A stretch of 64,000 bases of DNA from VRUE01 sp963807425 (GCA_963807425.1 CAWEBZ010000006.1:62001-126000), one strand, 5' to 3'; shown: positions 1-8,610, counted from the first letter of the stretch. Program-made: numbers and translations. Notes: generated from the letters alone by a model not told the origin.

Positions 1-599
1 TGCGTTGGATCTAGGTAATCGTCGATCGCTTTCTCTCGGGCCGTGGTGACATTGCCTTTGAGTTCGGCAAGCGCTTGAGGTTTGAAGTGGTCAGCTTCTA
101 GAGCTTCGAGCGACGGCCAAAGGATCTCCTCGCGCTGCTCGAAAAAGGCGGGACCGCGGAAAATCTGCACGGCGAAGAACTGAGCGACGATGCCCTTGGT
201 CTCTGCATCGATCTGGCCTCCTTCTATCAATCGCCGTAGCGATCCTGCCGCTTTGTCCTCAATAACAGAGAGCGACTTCTCGGTGTCGTCAAGTTGCTCC
301 CCTTCGGGACGGGTGCGCCGGTAGTACGGCCCGCGCGTTGCGACTGACTTCGTTGACCTCTTCCTGCAGGGCGCATTGCTCTCGGTGTGTACCGAGACCT
401 TTCTTCCATCGGTCTCCCATGCCTTCTGGTACATGCGAGGCACGATGTGTCCGTCCTCGACAGTGGGGCTCTTGGACCCGTCGATCGTGAAGGCCGGCCT
501 TTCGCCGCGCTCGATTTCGCGGTCGCGCTCTAGGCAGCACTGCTTGTACTTCTTGCCGCTGTTGCAATGGCAAAGGTCGTTGCGCCCAAGCTTGTTCAT
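1..599 (-). CDS. SEC-C motif plus DUF4238 protein (3' end beyond the window)
   Basis: The reading frame stays open to the left edge, so the C-terminus is missing. Residues 1-22 form a SEC-C zinc motif (Cys10-x-Cys12 ... Cys21-Cys22). It is followed by HIVPRMYQKAW near residue 50 and GPYYRR, which match the start of DUF4238. SEC-C is known from the SecA tail, where it binds zinc; its role in small stand-alone proteins is not established. The ATG chosen is the one that yields the whole motif. It is divergent from the DUF5677/SEC-C gene with 73 bp between them. Base composition is less GC-rich than the main chromosome genes to the right, which fits acquired DNA. Function unknown. Confidence 0.75.
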   Translation of the reverse strand, partial: MNKLGRNDLCHCNSGKKYKQCCLERDREIERGERPAFTIDGSKSPTVEDGHIVPRMYQKAWETDGRKVSVHTESNAPCRKRSTKSVATRGPYYRRTRPEGEQLDDTEKSLSVIEDKAAGSLRRLIEGGQIDAETKGIVAQFFAVQIFRGPAFFEQREEILWPSLEALEADHFKPQALAELKGNVTTAREKAIDDYLDPT

Positions 600-672
600 A
601 GGCGCAGACTAGAACCCGCAGTATCCACGAATGGGATGTGCTCGGCCCTGATTCAGTGCTTATGGTCTGAAC

Positions 673-1605
673 ATGGAAACGCCGGAGGAAATACAGGCCA
701 ATGTCGAGCGCGGATTCGATCTGGAGCTAGCGGCCCTTCGGGCGCTCGATGCGGCCTCAGAGCGACTCCTCGACCTGTTGCCATCGCGGGGTTTGCAGAA
801 TGAAGGAGACCGAATCCTGGCTATGGCAATCGCTAGGGGAACGACGACCTTCAAGGGGGCGCTCTGCCTAATTGAAAACGGATTTGGCCGAGAGGCCCTG
901 ATGCTGACTCGCTCGCTTTTCGAGGGGGCGGCGGTTGCCTATTGGATCTCCAGCAACCCGGACAAGGCAGCGGAGCACTTCGCTCTCTCTAATGAACATG
1001 AGATCCATCTGATGGGTCAGAAGTTGGACGAGCTAGGCATTGCGGATCCACTTTCTCCGAGCATGGGGAGGCTGGACGACGAGAAGCTGGCGAAGGCACG
1101 CAAGCTCTTTGGAAAAGACAACCAGCGGCTGTGGACGGGGCACCGGACGATCTGGGACCTGATCCGGGAAGTCGAGGGTCGACTGGAGAAAGCAGGCCGC
1201 TTGACGCTGCTGGATTACATGAAGCACGACCATGGCCGCAACACCAAGGAGATGCACGCGACGGCTAGCGCGATTTTCGGCATTGCCATCAATCCCGCCG
1301 CGGTTGGACCCGATGGACATCGCGGTATCTCGGTGAGGGTGGGACCAGGACCAGATTCATTGGACGAAGCCGCCCAGGGCGCATTCCTGAACCACAGCAA
1401 CCTGCTGCTTCTCTTGGTCGATCACTTCAAGCTCGGACCGGAGGCACAAGCTGAACTCGATCAGGCCATCACCGATAACGCGTTCGCGTTCGCGGTAATC
1501 GATCCAGTAGAGGCGCGCAAGTTAAGTCGAAACGACCTTTGTCTTTGTGGGAGCGGAAAGAAGTTCAAGAACTGTCATTGGGATCGGATGCGACACAGCT
1601 TGTAA
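673..1605 (+). CDS. DUF5677-like protein with C-terminal SEC-C zinc motif
   Basis: 310 aa. The central part (about 50-200) is helical, with LTRSLFEGAAVAYWI typical of DUF5677. The tail holds a clear SEC-C motif with Cys290, Cys292, Cys301 and His302 (CLCGSGKKFKNCH). There is no signal peptide or membrane segment, so it is probably cytosolic. It is transcribed away from another SEC-C protein, so the two share an intergenic region and may work together. The family has no firm function; an RNA- or ribosome-linked role is only a guess from the zinc motif. It lies in the lower-GC left end of the window. Confidence 0.7.
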   Translation: METPEEIQANVERGFDLELAALRALDAASERLLDLLPSRGLQNEGDRILAMAIARGTTTFKGALCLIENGFGREALMLTRSLFEGAAVAYWISSNPDKAAEHFALSNEHEIHLMGQKLDELGIADPLSPSMGRLDDEKLAKARKLFGKDNQRLWTGHRTIWDLIREVEGRLEKAGRLTLLDYMKHDHGRNTKEMHATASAIFGIAINPAAVGPDGHRGISVRVGPGPDSLDEAAQGAFLNHSNLLLLLVDHFKLGPEAQAELDQAITDNAFAFAVIDPVEARKLSRNDLCLCGSGKKFKNCHWDRMRHSL

Positions 1606-1711
1606 GAAGAGGCGCGTCTCCGCGAAGGGAGCTGCGGATACTCCGACTCGGCGTACTCGCGGATGCTGGCTTCCTTTTCGACCATCCACCATCGTGTTAC
1701 GGTCGGCGGCG

Positions 1712-2209
1712 ATGAAGGGCATTCTTCTTCTCATTCTTGCCGCCGCCCTTGCGACTGGTATCACTGGCTGCGGAGACTCCGGCCCAAATGGTCCCAACGC
1801 CAAGGCGATCGAAGAATTTGAAGACCTCGGGCTGAGCCAAGAAGAAGCCGAAGCGGAAGTGATTGCCGCGAACAGAGAAGCAACAAAAGAGATCCGTAAG
1901 GACGAAGCTCGAATTCGCCGAGAAGTCCGCGAAGAAAAAGATCGCCCTCCCAAGCCGAAACCGAAGGCGAAGAAGAAGACTCCCGCTCAGGCCGCTGGCT
2001 TTGCGGGGAAGTACGAAGAAGCCTACGAAGTTGCTCTGTTCTCCTGCGGCTTTTATCCCCTCGAACGGATAGCCAAGGAATTCCATATCTCGCCCTCGGC
2101 AAACGAATTTGAGGTTGCCGAAGCCTACGCAGATGGGTACTACGGGCGGTTTGAACAAGCCGCTTTCGAGGGCTGCATCGAAGGGATCAGGGATCCTCAG
2201 ACGGAATAG
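1712..2209 (+). CDS. Small lysine/glutamate-rich lipoprotein
   Basis: 165 aa. The first 20 residues are a lipoprotein signal: a hydrophobic stretch LLLILAAALATG ending in the lipobox I17-T18-G19-C20. Residues 45-95 are dense in Lys, Arg and Glu and look helical or coiled. The C-terminal third has two cysteines (SCGFYPL and EGCIEGI) and several aromatic residues. The frame extends further upstream into the DUF5677 gene, but only this ATG begins a signal peptide. I do not recognise a family. Predicted location is the outer face of the membrane. The base composition resembles its low-GC neighbours. Confidence 0.6.
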   Translation: MKGILLLILAAALATGITGCGDSGPNGPNAKAIEEFEDLGLSQEEAEAEVIAANREATKEIRKDEARIRREVREEKDRPPKPKPKAKKKTPAQAAGFAGKYEEAYEVALFSCGFYPLERIAKEFHISPSANEFEVAEAYADGYYGRFEQAAFEGCIEGIRDPQTE

Positions 2210-2501
2210 GCATCCGTTCCCGCCTTCCATCGCGGCTCCGACGCTCCTAGTCTGAGGCACCGCCTGAACCCGTCGCGGGCCGCCGCGCGATCGAGGACGC
2301 CGAGTTTCGCCAGGTCTTCGCCGACTAGCTAGGGGGCGCGGCGCGCTGGTCTGCCTGATGCAGCGACCATCTTCATCGGCAAGCCCGAGCCGGGAACGGG
2401 TACTAAGCGGGTACTAAGTTGAGCGCAACTAGGGCCAACTCGGTCCAACTCGAACCGCTTAAACAAGCCAAGAACCAGCCTGGTCAACCAGCCCCAGAGA
2501 A
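2210..2501. other. Gene-poor stretch ahead of the tRNA-like repeat
   Basis: No convincing gene is seen on either strand. The only local structure is a tandem 11-bp repeat, cgggtactaag, at 2397-2407 and 2408-2418. The stretch runs straight into the tRNA-fMet-like repeat at 2502 and may be the end of an acquired element. Confidence 0.4.
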
Positions 2502-2542
2502 CTCATAACCCGAAGGTCGCAGGTTCGAATCCTGCCCCCGCT
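2502..2542 (+). repeat. tRNA-fMet 3'-half direct repeat, copy 1 (att-site-like)
   Basis: The 41 bases run from the anticodon loop (ctCATaa) through the T arm (ggttcgaat) to the acceptor end (gcccccgct). They match the 3' half of an initiator tRNA. The 5' half is absent: the bases upstream cannot form the anticodon stem. A second copy with one mismatch lies at 9314-9354. Integrases of the tyrosine family commonly use exactly this part of a tRNA gene, leaving such repeats at element ends. Confidence 0.7.
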
Positions 2543-2641
2543 ATGAACGAATCCCCCGGCCTTAGGATCGGAGAGTTGGCACAGGATGCAGCTATCCGCC
2601 ATCAATGTGCATGGCTCTGTCTGGCCTAAGCCTAGGCGTCT

Positions 2642-3571
2642 CTACGGCCGGGGGGTATCTGCGGAAATTCGCAGCACGTCTCCCAGGATAAGGTAGGTAC
2701 CGGTGATGAAGCGAGAGGCATCAAAGCGGTCAACTTCGCTATGCGCCCCCTTGTGGCCGGCGGTGTCCGCGGCGTCGAGACGCTCCCCTAGGTAGGCCAG
2801 ATCTGCGGTCGCGACCTTTGCGGCGGTTCTGCTCTTGGAGTTCGCCAGGATCCAATCGACCAGGCGATTTATGTAGTTGGTGTCACCCATGGAACGACCA
2901 TCGACCGCATCGCCTGGCGGGCGAAGCGCATCCGCTACTGCCTTCAGTAGTCGGCGACAAGTCCCGGCAGCGCTTGCCCAATCCTCTGGATTATCCGAAG
3001 TCGCATTTTCGAACGCCGCACTCAGCATGGGCAACGCTTCGGGTACCAAGTCACTGATGGCGGAGTCGACATCCCTCCTGACAATTTCAAATGCCGACTC
3101 AACAGCCGAGCCAAAGCGCAGCTCCTGATAGCGCTCAACAACATAACCGTGCATCGACCCAACGACCTTGTCGAGTACCGGCTGAAATTGAACCACAAGC
3201 TTGTGCGCTTCATTGCGCTCCACCGGCAGCGCGGACGCGACAGTTATTCGCGCTTTGGCGCTCTCCATGAGGACCCCCATTTGTCCCAACGTTCCCGTTA
3301 TCACCTTCTCGGAGTCATCGTCGGTCTCTTCGACTGGAACGACACGATTGGAGCGTCTCGCTGCAACAGTTGCGTCGACCGTGAGGGGAGTGGGATAACC
3401 ACCAACCTCAAAGCTCAACCAAGCCATCGCGGAGGCATCGTCGAGCAACCGTGCGAGCCTGCTGGTCTTTCTCGCAACGTCCATAGGCGAGATACCTGAC
3501 ATCTCAATGTCATTGAGGAGCTGCTCCGCGAGGTCGAGTGCCTCGGCTCGGCGTGATCGCTGAGTCGTCAT
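2642..3571 (-). CDS. AbiTii-domain abortive-infection-like protein
   Basis: 309 aa. The N-terminal 75 residues (ALDLAEQLLNDIEMSGISP, then LARLLDDASAMAWLSFEVGGY) fit the AbiTii domain found in abortive-infection and other phage-defence proteins. The remainder is mostly helical. It ends with a conserved-looking KGAHSEVDRFDASRFI segment that could be a HEPN-like or Abi C-terminal domain; that assignment is inference. There is no membrane segment. The gene lies upstream of no obvious partner but is followed, in the same island, by a toxin-antitoxin pair on the same strand. Confidence 0.65.
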   Translation of the reverse strand: MTTQRSRRAEALDLAEQLLNDIEMSGISPMDVARKTSRLARLLDDASAMAWLSFEVGGYPTPLTVDATVAARRSNRVVPVEETDDDSEKVITGTLGQMGVLMESAKARITVASALPVERNEAHKLVVQFQPVLDKVVGSMHGYVVERYQELRFGSAVESAFEIVRRDVDSAISDLVPEALPMLSAAFENATSDNPEDWASAAGTCRRLLKAVADALRPPGDAVDGRSMGDTNYINRLVDWILANSKSRTAAKVATADLAYLGERLDAADTAGHKGAHSEVDRFDASRFITGTYLILGDVLRISADTPRP

Positions 3572-3619
3572 GGGAAGGCGACCCTATCTAGACGAGATCT
3601 CCACCCTCACAGACGACGT

Positions 3620-4003
3620 TCAGACGCGAATCACGTCGACATTCTGGAACGAGTTGAAATCGGCGTCTTGAGTGAGGACTGCGGCCCCGTGTCGCATCGC
3701 GGTTGCGGCGATCCAGGTGTCATGGCGGCGAAGGCGTCGCCCTTTTGCAAGCTCCGCCGAGGCGATGCGGGCGAAGCAGCTTGCCACCTCGGGGTCAACC
3801 GCAAGCAAGGGGTAGGCAGCCTGTACTCGCGAGAGGGTGGCTAGGCGAGTCGCGCGGGTGTTTGGCTCGGTGGCACGGAGCACTCCGAGCTCGAGCTCGG
3901 CCGCGGTAATCACCGAGACAGCGATCTCCTCTGGAAGGTCGCCCAACTCACGACCAGTCTCCTGGGCGACGAACACCGAGGTGTCGGCAATCGCCCGGCT
4001 CAA
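3620..4003 (-). CDS. PIN-domain toxin, VapC family
   Basis: 127 aa, a normal length for VapC. The four acidic residues of the PIN nuclease site are present: Asp7 (IADTSVF), Glu36 (TAAELELG), Asp95 (RRHDTWIAATA) and Asp113 (TQDADF). PIN toxins cleave RNA, often tRNA, when freed from their antitoxin. The start is a TTG whose last two bases overlap the antitoxin stop (TTGA), so translation is coupled to the antitoxin gene just upstream. It sits beside an AbiTii gene in the putative island. Confidence 0.85.
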   Translation of the reverse strand: MSRAIADTSVFVAQETGRELGDLPEEIAVSVITAAELELGVLRATEPNTRATRLATLSRVQAAYPLLAVDPEVASCFARIASAELAKGRRLRRHDTWIAATAMRHGAAVLTQDADFNSFQNVDVIRV

Positions 4004-4251
4004 ACGTCGTCGAGCTCAGCGTTGCGGATCTCGGCGAGGTCATCAAGAAGGCCGCGATCGGCCGGTGCCTCGCGCCTAATGCGGTGTAGTTCGGCGGCGG
4101 GAACCCAGGGGTCGCGCTCCTCGATGTGGGGGAGGATGTCGGCAACCGGGCGGCGATTGACGGTGAGCGTCAGTCGTTCGCCGGCTTCCAACTCGGAGAC
4201 GACGGCGGAGGTGGAGTTCCGTAGCTCACGGATTGAAACGTCTCGGGCCAT
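4000..4251 (-). CDS. Phd/YefM-type antitoxin
   Basis: 83 aa. The N-terminal half MARDVSIRELRNSTSAVV, then LEAGERLTLTVNRRPVADI, is the Phd/YefM fold that binds the operator DNA. The acidic C-terminal tail (ELHRIRREAPADRGLLDDL) would wrap the toxin. The frame extends upstream to 4332, but MARDVSIREL is the normal family start. It is first in a two-gene operon with the PIN toxin, with a 4-base overlap. Such pairs usually repress their own promoter through the antitoxin. Confidence 0.85.
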   Translation of the reverse strand: MARDVSIRELRNSTSAVVSELEAGERLTLTVNRRPVADILPHIEERDPWVPAAELHRIRREAPADRGLLDDLAEIRNAELDDV

Positions 4252-4353
4252 GTGCGTACTGTAGCACCGAGTGCGACAGAGGCCACAGGATGGCTTTATC
4301 AAGCCAAATTTCGGACCTCGACAATCCGACATCCGGTAGGGGGAATCCGCTCA

Positions 4354-4368
4354 GAACCCGCCCCGCTA
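4354..4368 (+). repeat. Possible third tRNA acceptor-end remnant
   Basis: GAACCCGCCCCGCTA resembles the end of the tRNA-fMet-like repeat (gaatcctgcccccgcta), allowing two gaps. The bases after it (tataggacgaa) also resemble those after copy 1 (tgaacgaa). A strong hairpin follows at once, as is usual behind a tRNA gene. The match is short, so this is tentative. Confidence 0.3.
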
Positions 4369-4408
4369 TAGGACGAAAGCCCCGCAAGTGCGGGGCTTGT
4401 TCGTCCTA
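4369..4408. terminator. Strong hairpin terminator
   Basis: The arms TAGGACGAAAGCCCCGC and GCGGGGCTTGTTCGTCCTA pair around an AAGT loop with a two-base bulge. It lies downstream of the minus-strand desaturase-like gene ending at 4543 and upstream of the toxin-antitoxin operon. It could isolate the two units, or be the relic terminator of a tRNA gene. Confidence 0.65.
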
Positions 4409-4542
4409 TTGGACGGACAATAGGGTGCAAAATCGGCCGTGGGGCAGGCTCTGGGCGAGGTGAGGTCTGAGAGAAGACGACCCGGCTGCTTTAGCAATCG
4501 GATGGGGGTGGCCAATAACTGTCAGGAAGACCGTTAGCGAAA

Positions 4543-6099
4543 CTACCACCAGGCAGGCAGCAACTTGGCGACGGCGCGCTGGTCGCGGAGAGCGCATTGG
4601 GCGGCAGCCCACCCACATACTCCGTGGACGGAACCTCCCGGAAAAGTCGAGGCGCTGGCGAGGTAGAGGCCACGAATCGGCGTGCGATAGGGCGAAAGCG
4701 TTGGTGTCGGTCGCAGTAGCATCTGATCGAGGGAGTAGCTGCCGCCGCCGATGTCGCCGCCGACGAGGTTCGGGTTTGCTCTCTCCATCTGCGCCGGCCC
4801 GAGCAGGTGCCGGGCTAGGATCCGGTCGCGAAACGACGGGGCGAACCGCTCGATCTGGGCCTCCATCCGCTCGGCGTGGAGCTCGAGCGTGCGGTCGTCC
4901 AGCCCCGCCGGGATCCTGGTGTAGGCCCAGGCGGTGTGCCGCCCCGCCGGCGCTCGCGTCTGGTCGGCGAGGGATTGCTGGCCAAGGATGAGGTAGGGGC
5001 GCGAGGGCAGCCGGCCCGTCTGGAGCTCTCGGCAGGACCCGGCCATCTCGGCGGTATCGGCGCCGACGTGAACGGTGCCGGCCCTGCGCGCGTCCTCCGC
5101 CGACCAGGGGATCGGGTCCGCGAGTGCCCAATCGATCTTGAGGATGCCGGGTCCGTGGCGGAATCGCCGCAGCCTCTCCCTGTAACGGCCGCTCAGGCTG
5201 GAACCGCCGAGCCCCAGCAGCTGGGCGGGGGAGACCGCGCAGAGCACCGACCTCGCCTTCACGAGCTCCCCTCCTACCGTCACGCCCACCGCCTTGCCGC
5301 GCTCGATCGCCACTCTTTCCACTGGCGCCTCCAGCCGCACCTCGCCTCCCAGCGACGTCAGTCGCCGGATCAGCGCCTCGGCCAAGGCGGCGCCGCCGCC
5401 GCGCGGGCTCGGCCATCCCACCGCGTGCCCGAGCAAGGCCAGGTGAACCGCCATCACCGCGGACCCCGACGTGTGCGGGCTGACATCGCTATGCATCCCG
5501 AGCCCGTAGAACCAGCTCCTCGCAGCCTCGCCGCGGAAGAGGTCCCCGGAGATCGTCGAGGCGGAGCTGAGGGTGATCCGGAGGAACTCTAGGCAGTCCT
5601 GGATACCGAGAGCGCGCAGCATCCCGGCGGCGCCGCGGACCGGCGGGAAGCCACCGAGGACGGTCGCGCGCACGGCTCCGTACCTCTTTATGTAGGGCCG
5701 CGCGAAGGCGGCCCAGCGCTCTCCATCTCCGCCCGCGCTTCGCTCGAGTGATTCCACCGTGCGCCCGAGGTCCCGGTGCAGAGAGACGCAGTCGCCTCCC
5801 TCTAGGGGGTGCGCCATCGCGACCCCGGGATGCACCCACTCGAGCCCGAAGCGCTCCAGGTCCCACCGCTGGAAGACCGGCGAGGCGGCGGCGGCCGGGT
5901 ATACCGCCGAGAAGGTGTCGTGACGAAAGCCGGGGAGGGTCAGGCTCTCCGTCCGGATCGCCCCGCCAGCCACCGCCTGTCCCTCGAGGACGAGGACGGA
6001 GCACCCTCGCTCGGCCAGGGCGTTGGCCGCGGAGAGGCCGTTGGGACCGCTCCCTACAACCACCGCGTCGTACTCCCTCGTGCCGGATGCACCTAACAT
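4543..6099 (-). CDS. Phytoene-desaturase-like FAD oxidoreductase (PYROXD2 group)
   Basis: 518 aa, the usual length for this group. An FAD-binding GxGxxG motif opens the protein (VVVGSGPNGLSAANAL, glycines 16, 18, 21), followed by the Glu of the second strand (VLVLEGQAVAGG). The C-terminus GLYLASASTFPGGSVHGVCG is the second FAD-contacting motif of CrtI-like amine-oxidase-fold enzymes. Members desaturate or isomerise isoprenoid or lipid substrates, but no other carotenoid gene is close, so the substrate is open. It is divergent from the ABC exporter with only 12 bp between the genes. Confidence 0.8.
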   Translation of the reverse strand: MLGASGTREYDAVVVGSGPNGLSAANALAERGCSVLVLEGQAVAGGAIRTESLTLPGFRHDTFSAVYPAAAASPVFQRWDLERFGLEWVHPGVAMAHPLEGGDCVSLHRDLGRTVESLERSAGGDGERWAAFARPYIKRYGAVRATVLGGFPPVRGAAGMLRALGIQDCLEFLRITLSSASTISGDLFRGEAARSWFYGLGMHSDVSPHTSGSAVMAVHLALLGHAVGWPSPRGGGAALAEALIRRLTSLGGEVRLEAPVERVAIERGKAVGVTVGGELVKARSVLCAVSPAQLLGLGGSSLSGRYRERLRRFRHGPGILKIDWALADPIPWSAEDARRAGTVHVGADTAEMAGSCRELQTGRLPSRPYLILGQQSLADQTRAPAGRHTAWAYTRIPAGLDDRTLELHAERMEAQIERFAPSFRDRILARHLLGPAQMERANPNLVGGDIGGGSYSLDQMLLRPTPTLSPYRTPIRGLYLASASTFPGGSVHGVCGWAAAQCALRDQRAVAKLLPAWW

Positions 6100-6111
6100 T
6101 GCTGACTAATC

Positions 6112-7068
6112 ATGAATGATCCCTCTGAGATCGCCGTCGAGGGTGTGTGCAAGCGCTACCGCGGCTCGGGTCCCGGAGTACTCGCCCTGAAAGACGTCTC
6201 CTTCGTCGTCGCGAGGGGTGAGATCCTCGGCTTGCTCGGGGTCAACGGTGCGGGGAAGTCGACGCTTATGCGCATCCTCTCCACTCTCCTCAGGCCCGAC
6301 TCGGGAACTGTCAGAATCGCCGGCCACGACGTCCTCCGCGAAGCGGACGCAGTCCGCCGCTCGATCGGGGTCGCGCAGCAGGAGGTGGGGCTGGACGAGT
6401 CGCGCCCGGTACGCACCGTTCTCGACCTCCACGCCCGCCTCTATGGGTTGAGCCGGCACGACAGCGCCCGGCGGAGCGAAGAGCTGCTCGAGGTCTTGCG
6501 CCTGCAAGGGGTGGCGGATCGGCGGATCCACAGCCTCTCCGGCGGCATGCGCCGCAAGGTCGACCTGGCACTGGCGCTTGTCCACGGACCGCCGGTCGTC
6601 TTCCTCGACGAGCCCACCTTCGGCATGGATCCGCCCTCGCGGCTCGAGTTCTGGGAGCAGATACGGACCCTGCGGGAGGAGGGCGCGACAATTCTGCTGA
6701 CCACCCAGCACCTCGAGGAGGCCGACCATCTCGCGGACCGGGTGATCATCCTCTCGGAAGGCCAGGTCGTTACCGAGGGGAGCCCGAGGGAGCTGAAGCG
6801 AACGATCGGCGGGTCCACCCTGGAGCTGGACTTCGCGGACGCGGCTGAAGCCGCCCTCGCGTCCTCTTGCCTCGGCGAGGCGAGTCGGCACTCGAGCCGC
6901 ACCGTGGACCTCCCCGTCTCCGGCCCCGACGAGCTTCGCATGGCGCTCGAGATGCTCGATGCGGAGGCGATCCGGCCACTCGCCGTCAGGCTCGAGGAAC
7001 CGAGCCTCGACCGACTCTTCCCGCGTGCCGAGCCTCCGGCGCCGGCCCCGGCGGAGCTGCCGCGATGA
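6112..7068 (+). CDS. ABC transporter ATP-binding protein, DrrA-type
   Basis: 318 aa. Walker A is GVNGAGKST (43-51), the signature is LSGGM (142-146), Walker B is VVFLDEP (162-168), and the H-loop lies in TTQHLEEAD. The C-terminal extension after residue 230 is characteristic of DrrA-type drug or polyketide exporters. The next gene is the membrane subunit, joined by an ATGA overlap, so the pair is one exporter. The start is 12 bp from the divergent desaturase-like gene, leaving almost no leader. The cargo is unknown; a lipid or terpenoid product of the neighbour is a possibility only. Confidence 0.9.
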   Translation: MNDPSEIAVEGVCKRYRGSGPGVLALKDVSFVVARGEILGLLGVNGAGKSTLMRILSTLLRPDSGTVRIAGHDVLREADAVRRSIGVAQQEVGLDESRPVRTVLDLHARLYGLSRHDSARRSEELLEVLRLQGVADRRIHSLSGGMRRKVDLALALVHGPPVVFLDEPTFGMDPPSRLEFWEQIRTLREEGATILLTTQHLEEADHLADRVIILSEGQVVTEGSPRELKRTIGGSTLELDFADAAEAALASSCLGEASRHSSRTVDLPVSGPDELRMALEMLDAEAIRPLAVRLEEPSLDRLFPRAEPPAPAPAELPR

Positions 7069-7844
7069 GCGCCGCCCGCCCTCCCTCCTGGGGGAGGCAG
7101 CTGGCGATGCTGACGGGGCGATCCCTCGCCGTCTCCTCGAGGAACCCGGTGGTCGCGATCAATGCCAGCCTGGCGATCTTCTTCATCCTCGTCTACGACG
7201 GCAGCCTCGGTGGCTCGCCGGTGGTCTCGTCCCTAGTCGGGGGGAACTACTTCGACTTCATCCTCCCCGCCGCGATCCTCGCCGCCTCTATCGCCGGCGG
7301 TGCCGCCGGGATCTCCCTGGTGACAGACCTGCACTCGAACTACTTCTATCGCCAGCTGACGATGCCGATCTCCCGCACGGCACTGATCTGCGCGACGATC
7401 GTCGTCGGCGGCATCCAGGTGCTCGTCCAGACCGTCGCCGTGATCGGGGTCGCGGTCCTGCTGGGTGCCGACCCCGATGGTGGCCTCGTCGCGCTCGGAG
7501 CGATCTGCCTCCTCGCCCTCCTCTGGGGCCTCGGGTTCGCCGGCTACTCGGTCCTCGTCGCGATCCTCAGCCGCGATCCGCAGATCACCAGCGCGGCCAG
7601 CGTCATCTTCTTGCCGATCATCTTCCTCTCCCCCCTACTCCTCCCCGAGGAGCAGCTGAGGCCCTGGGTCCAGACCGCCTCGCAGGTCAACCCCGCCAGC
7701 TACACGTTGAAGGCGATGCGGGACCTGCTGTCCTCCGGCCTGCCGAGCCCCTATCTGGCGGACGCCTTCGTGGCCATCGGGATCCTCGCCTCGGTCACCG
7801 TAGGTGGGGCGATCCTGGCCTTGCGCCGCCTCACTCGCGGATAG
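7065..7844 (+). CDS. ABC-2 type transporter permease
   Basis: 259 aa, with about six membrane segments, for example FDFILPAAILAASIAGGAAG and SAASVIFLPIIFLSPLL. The segment NPASYTLKAMRDLLSSG is typical of ABC-2 permeases. The ATG overlaps the stop of the ATPase gene (ATGA), so the two are co-translated as an exporter. Its 3' end overlaps that of the opposite-strand methyltransferase-like gene by 14 bases. The frame opens earlier, but those residues read antisense-like, Arg-rich sequence and are rejected. Confidence 0.9.
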   Translation: MSAARPPSWGRQLAMLTGRSLAVSSRNPVVAINASLAIFFILVYDGSLGGSPVVSSLVGGNYFDFILPAAILAASIAGGAAGISLVTDLHSNYFYRQLTMPISRTALICATIVVGGIQVLVQTVAVIGVAVLLGADPDGGLVALGAICLLALLWGLGFAGYSVLVAILSRDPQITSAASVIFLPIIFLSPLLLPEEQLRPWVQTASQVNPASYTLKAMRDLLSSGLPSPYLADAFVAIGILASVTVGGAILALRRLTRG

Positions 7845-8610
7845 GAGTCCGGCCCGGGCGCGGCAGGATGCCGCCGACCTCTTTGCGGTAGCGCAGGTAG
7901 CGTGGGCCGACCGCCTGGCTGCAGCGGTGGTCCTCGATCGGGAGGTATGGCACCAGCACCGCCAGGTTGACCGCGGCCAGCTCGAGGGCGATCTGGTTGC
8001 CGACGCAGATCGCCAACCCGATCGAGATGCAAATCCCACCGGTGAACAGCGGATGCCGCAGCAGCCCGTAGATGCCGCGGTCGATCACCGGGGGCGTCAC
8101 GTCGGCGGCATACTCGTAGACGAAGAACGCGCACGAGACTCCGAGCTGGCGGCTGCCGTCGAGGATCGCGAAGACGCCGAGCGCGGCCAGCAGGAGGCCG
8201 AGGGCAAGAATCCAGGGGGACCCGACGATCTCGCCCCCGTGGACGATGCCCACCGTCATCGGCCGCAGCACCATCGCGAAGTTGAAGCCGATGCCGAAGC
8301 AGAGCTCCCGCCAGAACGCCCGCTTGTAGGCGTTGCCTCCCGCGGCGAGGTCGCGTGTCTGGTGGCGTGGGAGGAAGTAGCCCAGCCAGGTCAGCCAGCA
8401 CGCCCAAAGGAAGACTTGGAAGATCGCGGGCGGGACCGGTAGGAGCTCGCCAATCGCCACGGTGGCCGCAAGGAACCCGAGCATGAGGAGGGCGATCAGG
8501 CCGCTGAACCTGAAGAAGTTCAGCAGGTTCGGGTTCCAGCCGAGCGCCGTCAGGAGGTCTGCCGCCCCGAACAGCAGGCGGGCGCTACCGGCAGGCGTCT
8601 GCATCGACAA
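7831..8610 (-). CDS. Isoprenylcysteine/phospholipid methyltransferase-like membrane protein
   Basis: 259 aa with six or so hydrophobic segments. The C-terminal motif GIYGLLRHPLFTGG followed by IEDHRCSQAVGPRYLRYRKE is the SAM-binding signature of ICMT and PEMT-like methyltransferases (R-H-P ... E-[DE] ... Y-x-x-Y). Bacterial members methylate small lipophilic or lipid substrates in the membrane; the target cannot be read from sequence. The gene overlaps the end of the upstream lipoprotein gene by 26 bases, so a slightly later start is possible. Confidence 0.75.
   Translation of the reverse strand: MSMQTPAGSARLLFGAADLLTALGWNPNLLNFFRFSGLIALLMLGFLAATVAIGELLPVPPAIFQVFLWACWLTWLGYFLPRHQTRDLAAGGNAYKRAFWRELCFGIGFNFAMVLRPMTVGIVHGGEIVGSPWILALGLLLAALGVFAILDGSRQLGVSCAFFVYEYAADVTPPVIDRGIYGLLRHPLFTGGICISIGLAICVGNQIALELAAVNLAVLVPYLPIEDHRCSQAVGPRYLRYRKEVGGILPRPGRTPIRE

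Noticed and set aside
2397..2418. Start of a CRISPR-like repeat array
   Set aside because: Just two 11-bp copies directly abutting, with no spacers.
2502..2542. Intact tRNA gene
   Set aside because: Only the 3' half is present at both 2502 and 9314; no D arm or 5' acceptor strand can be found.
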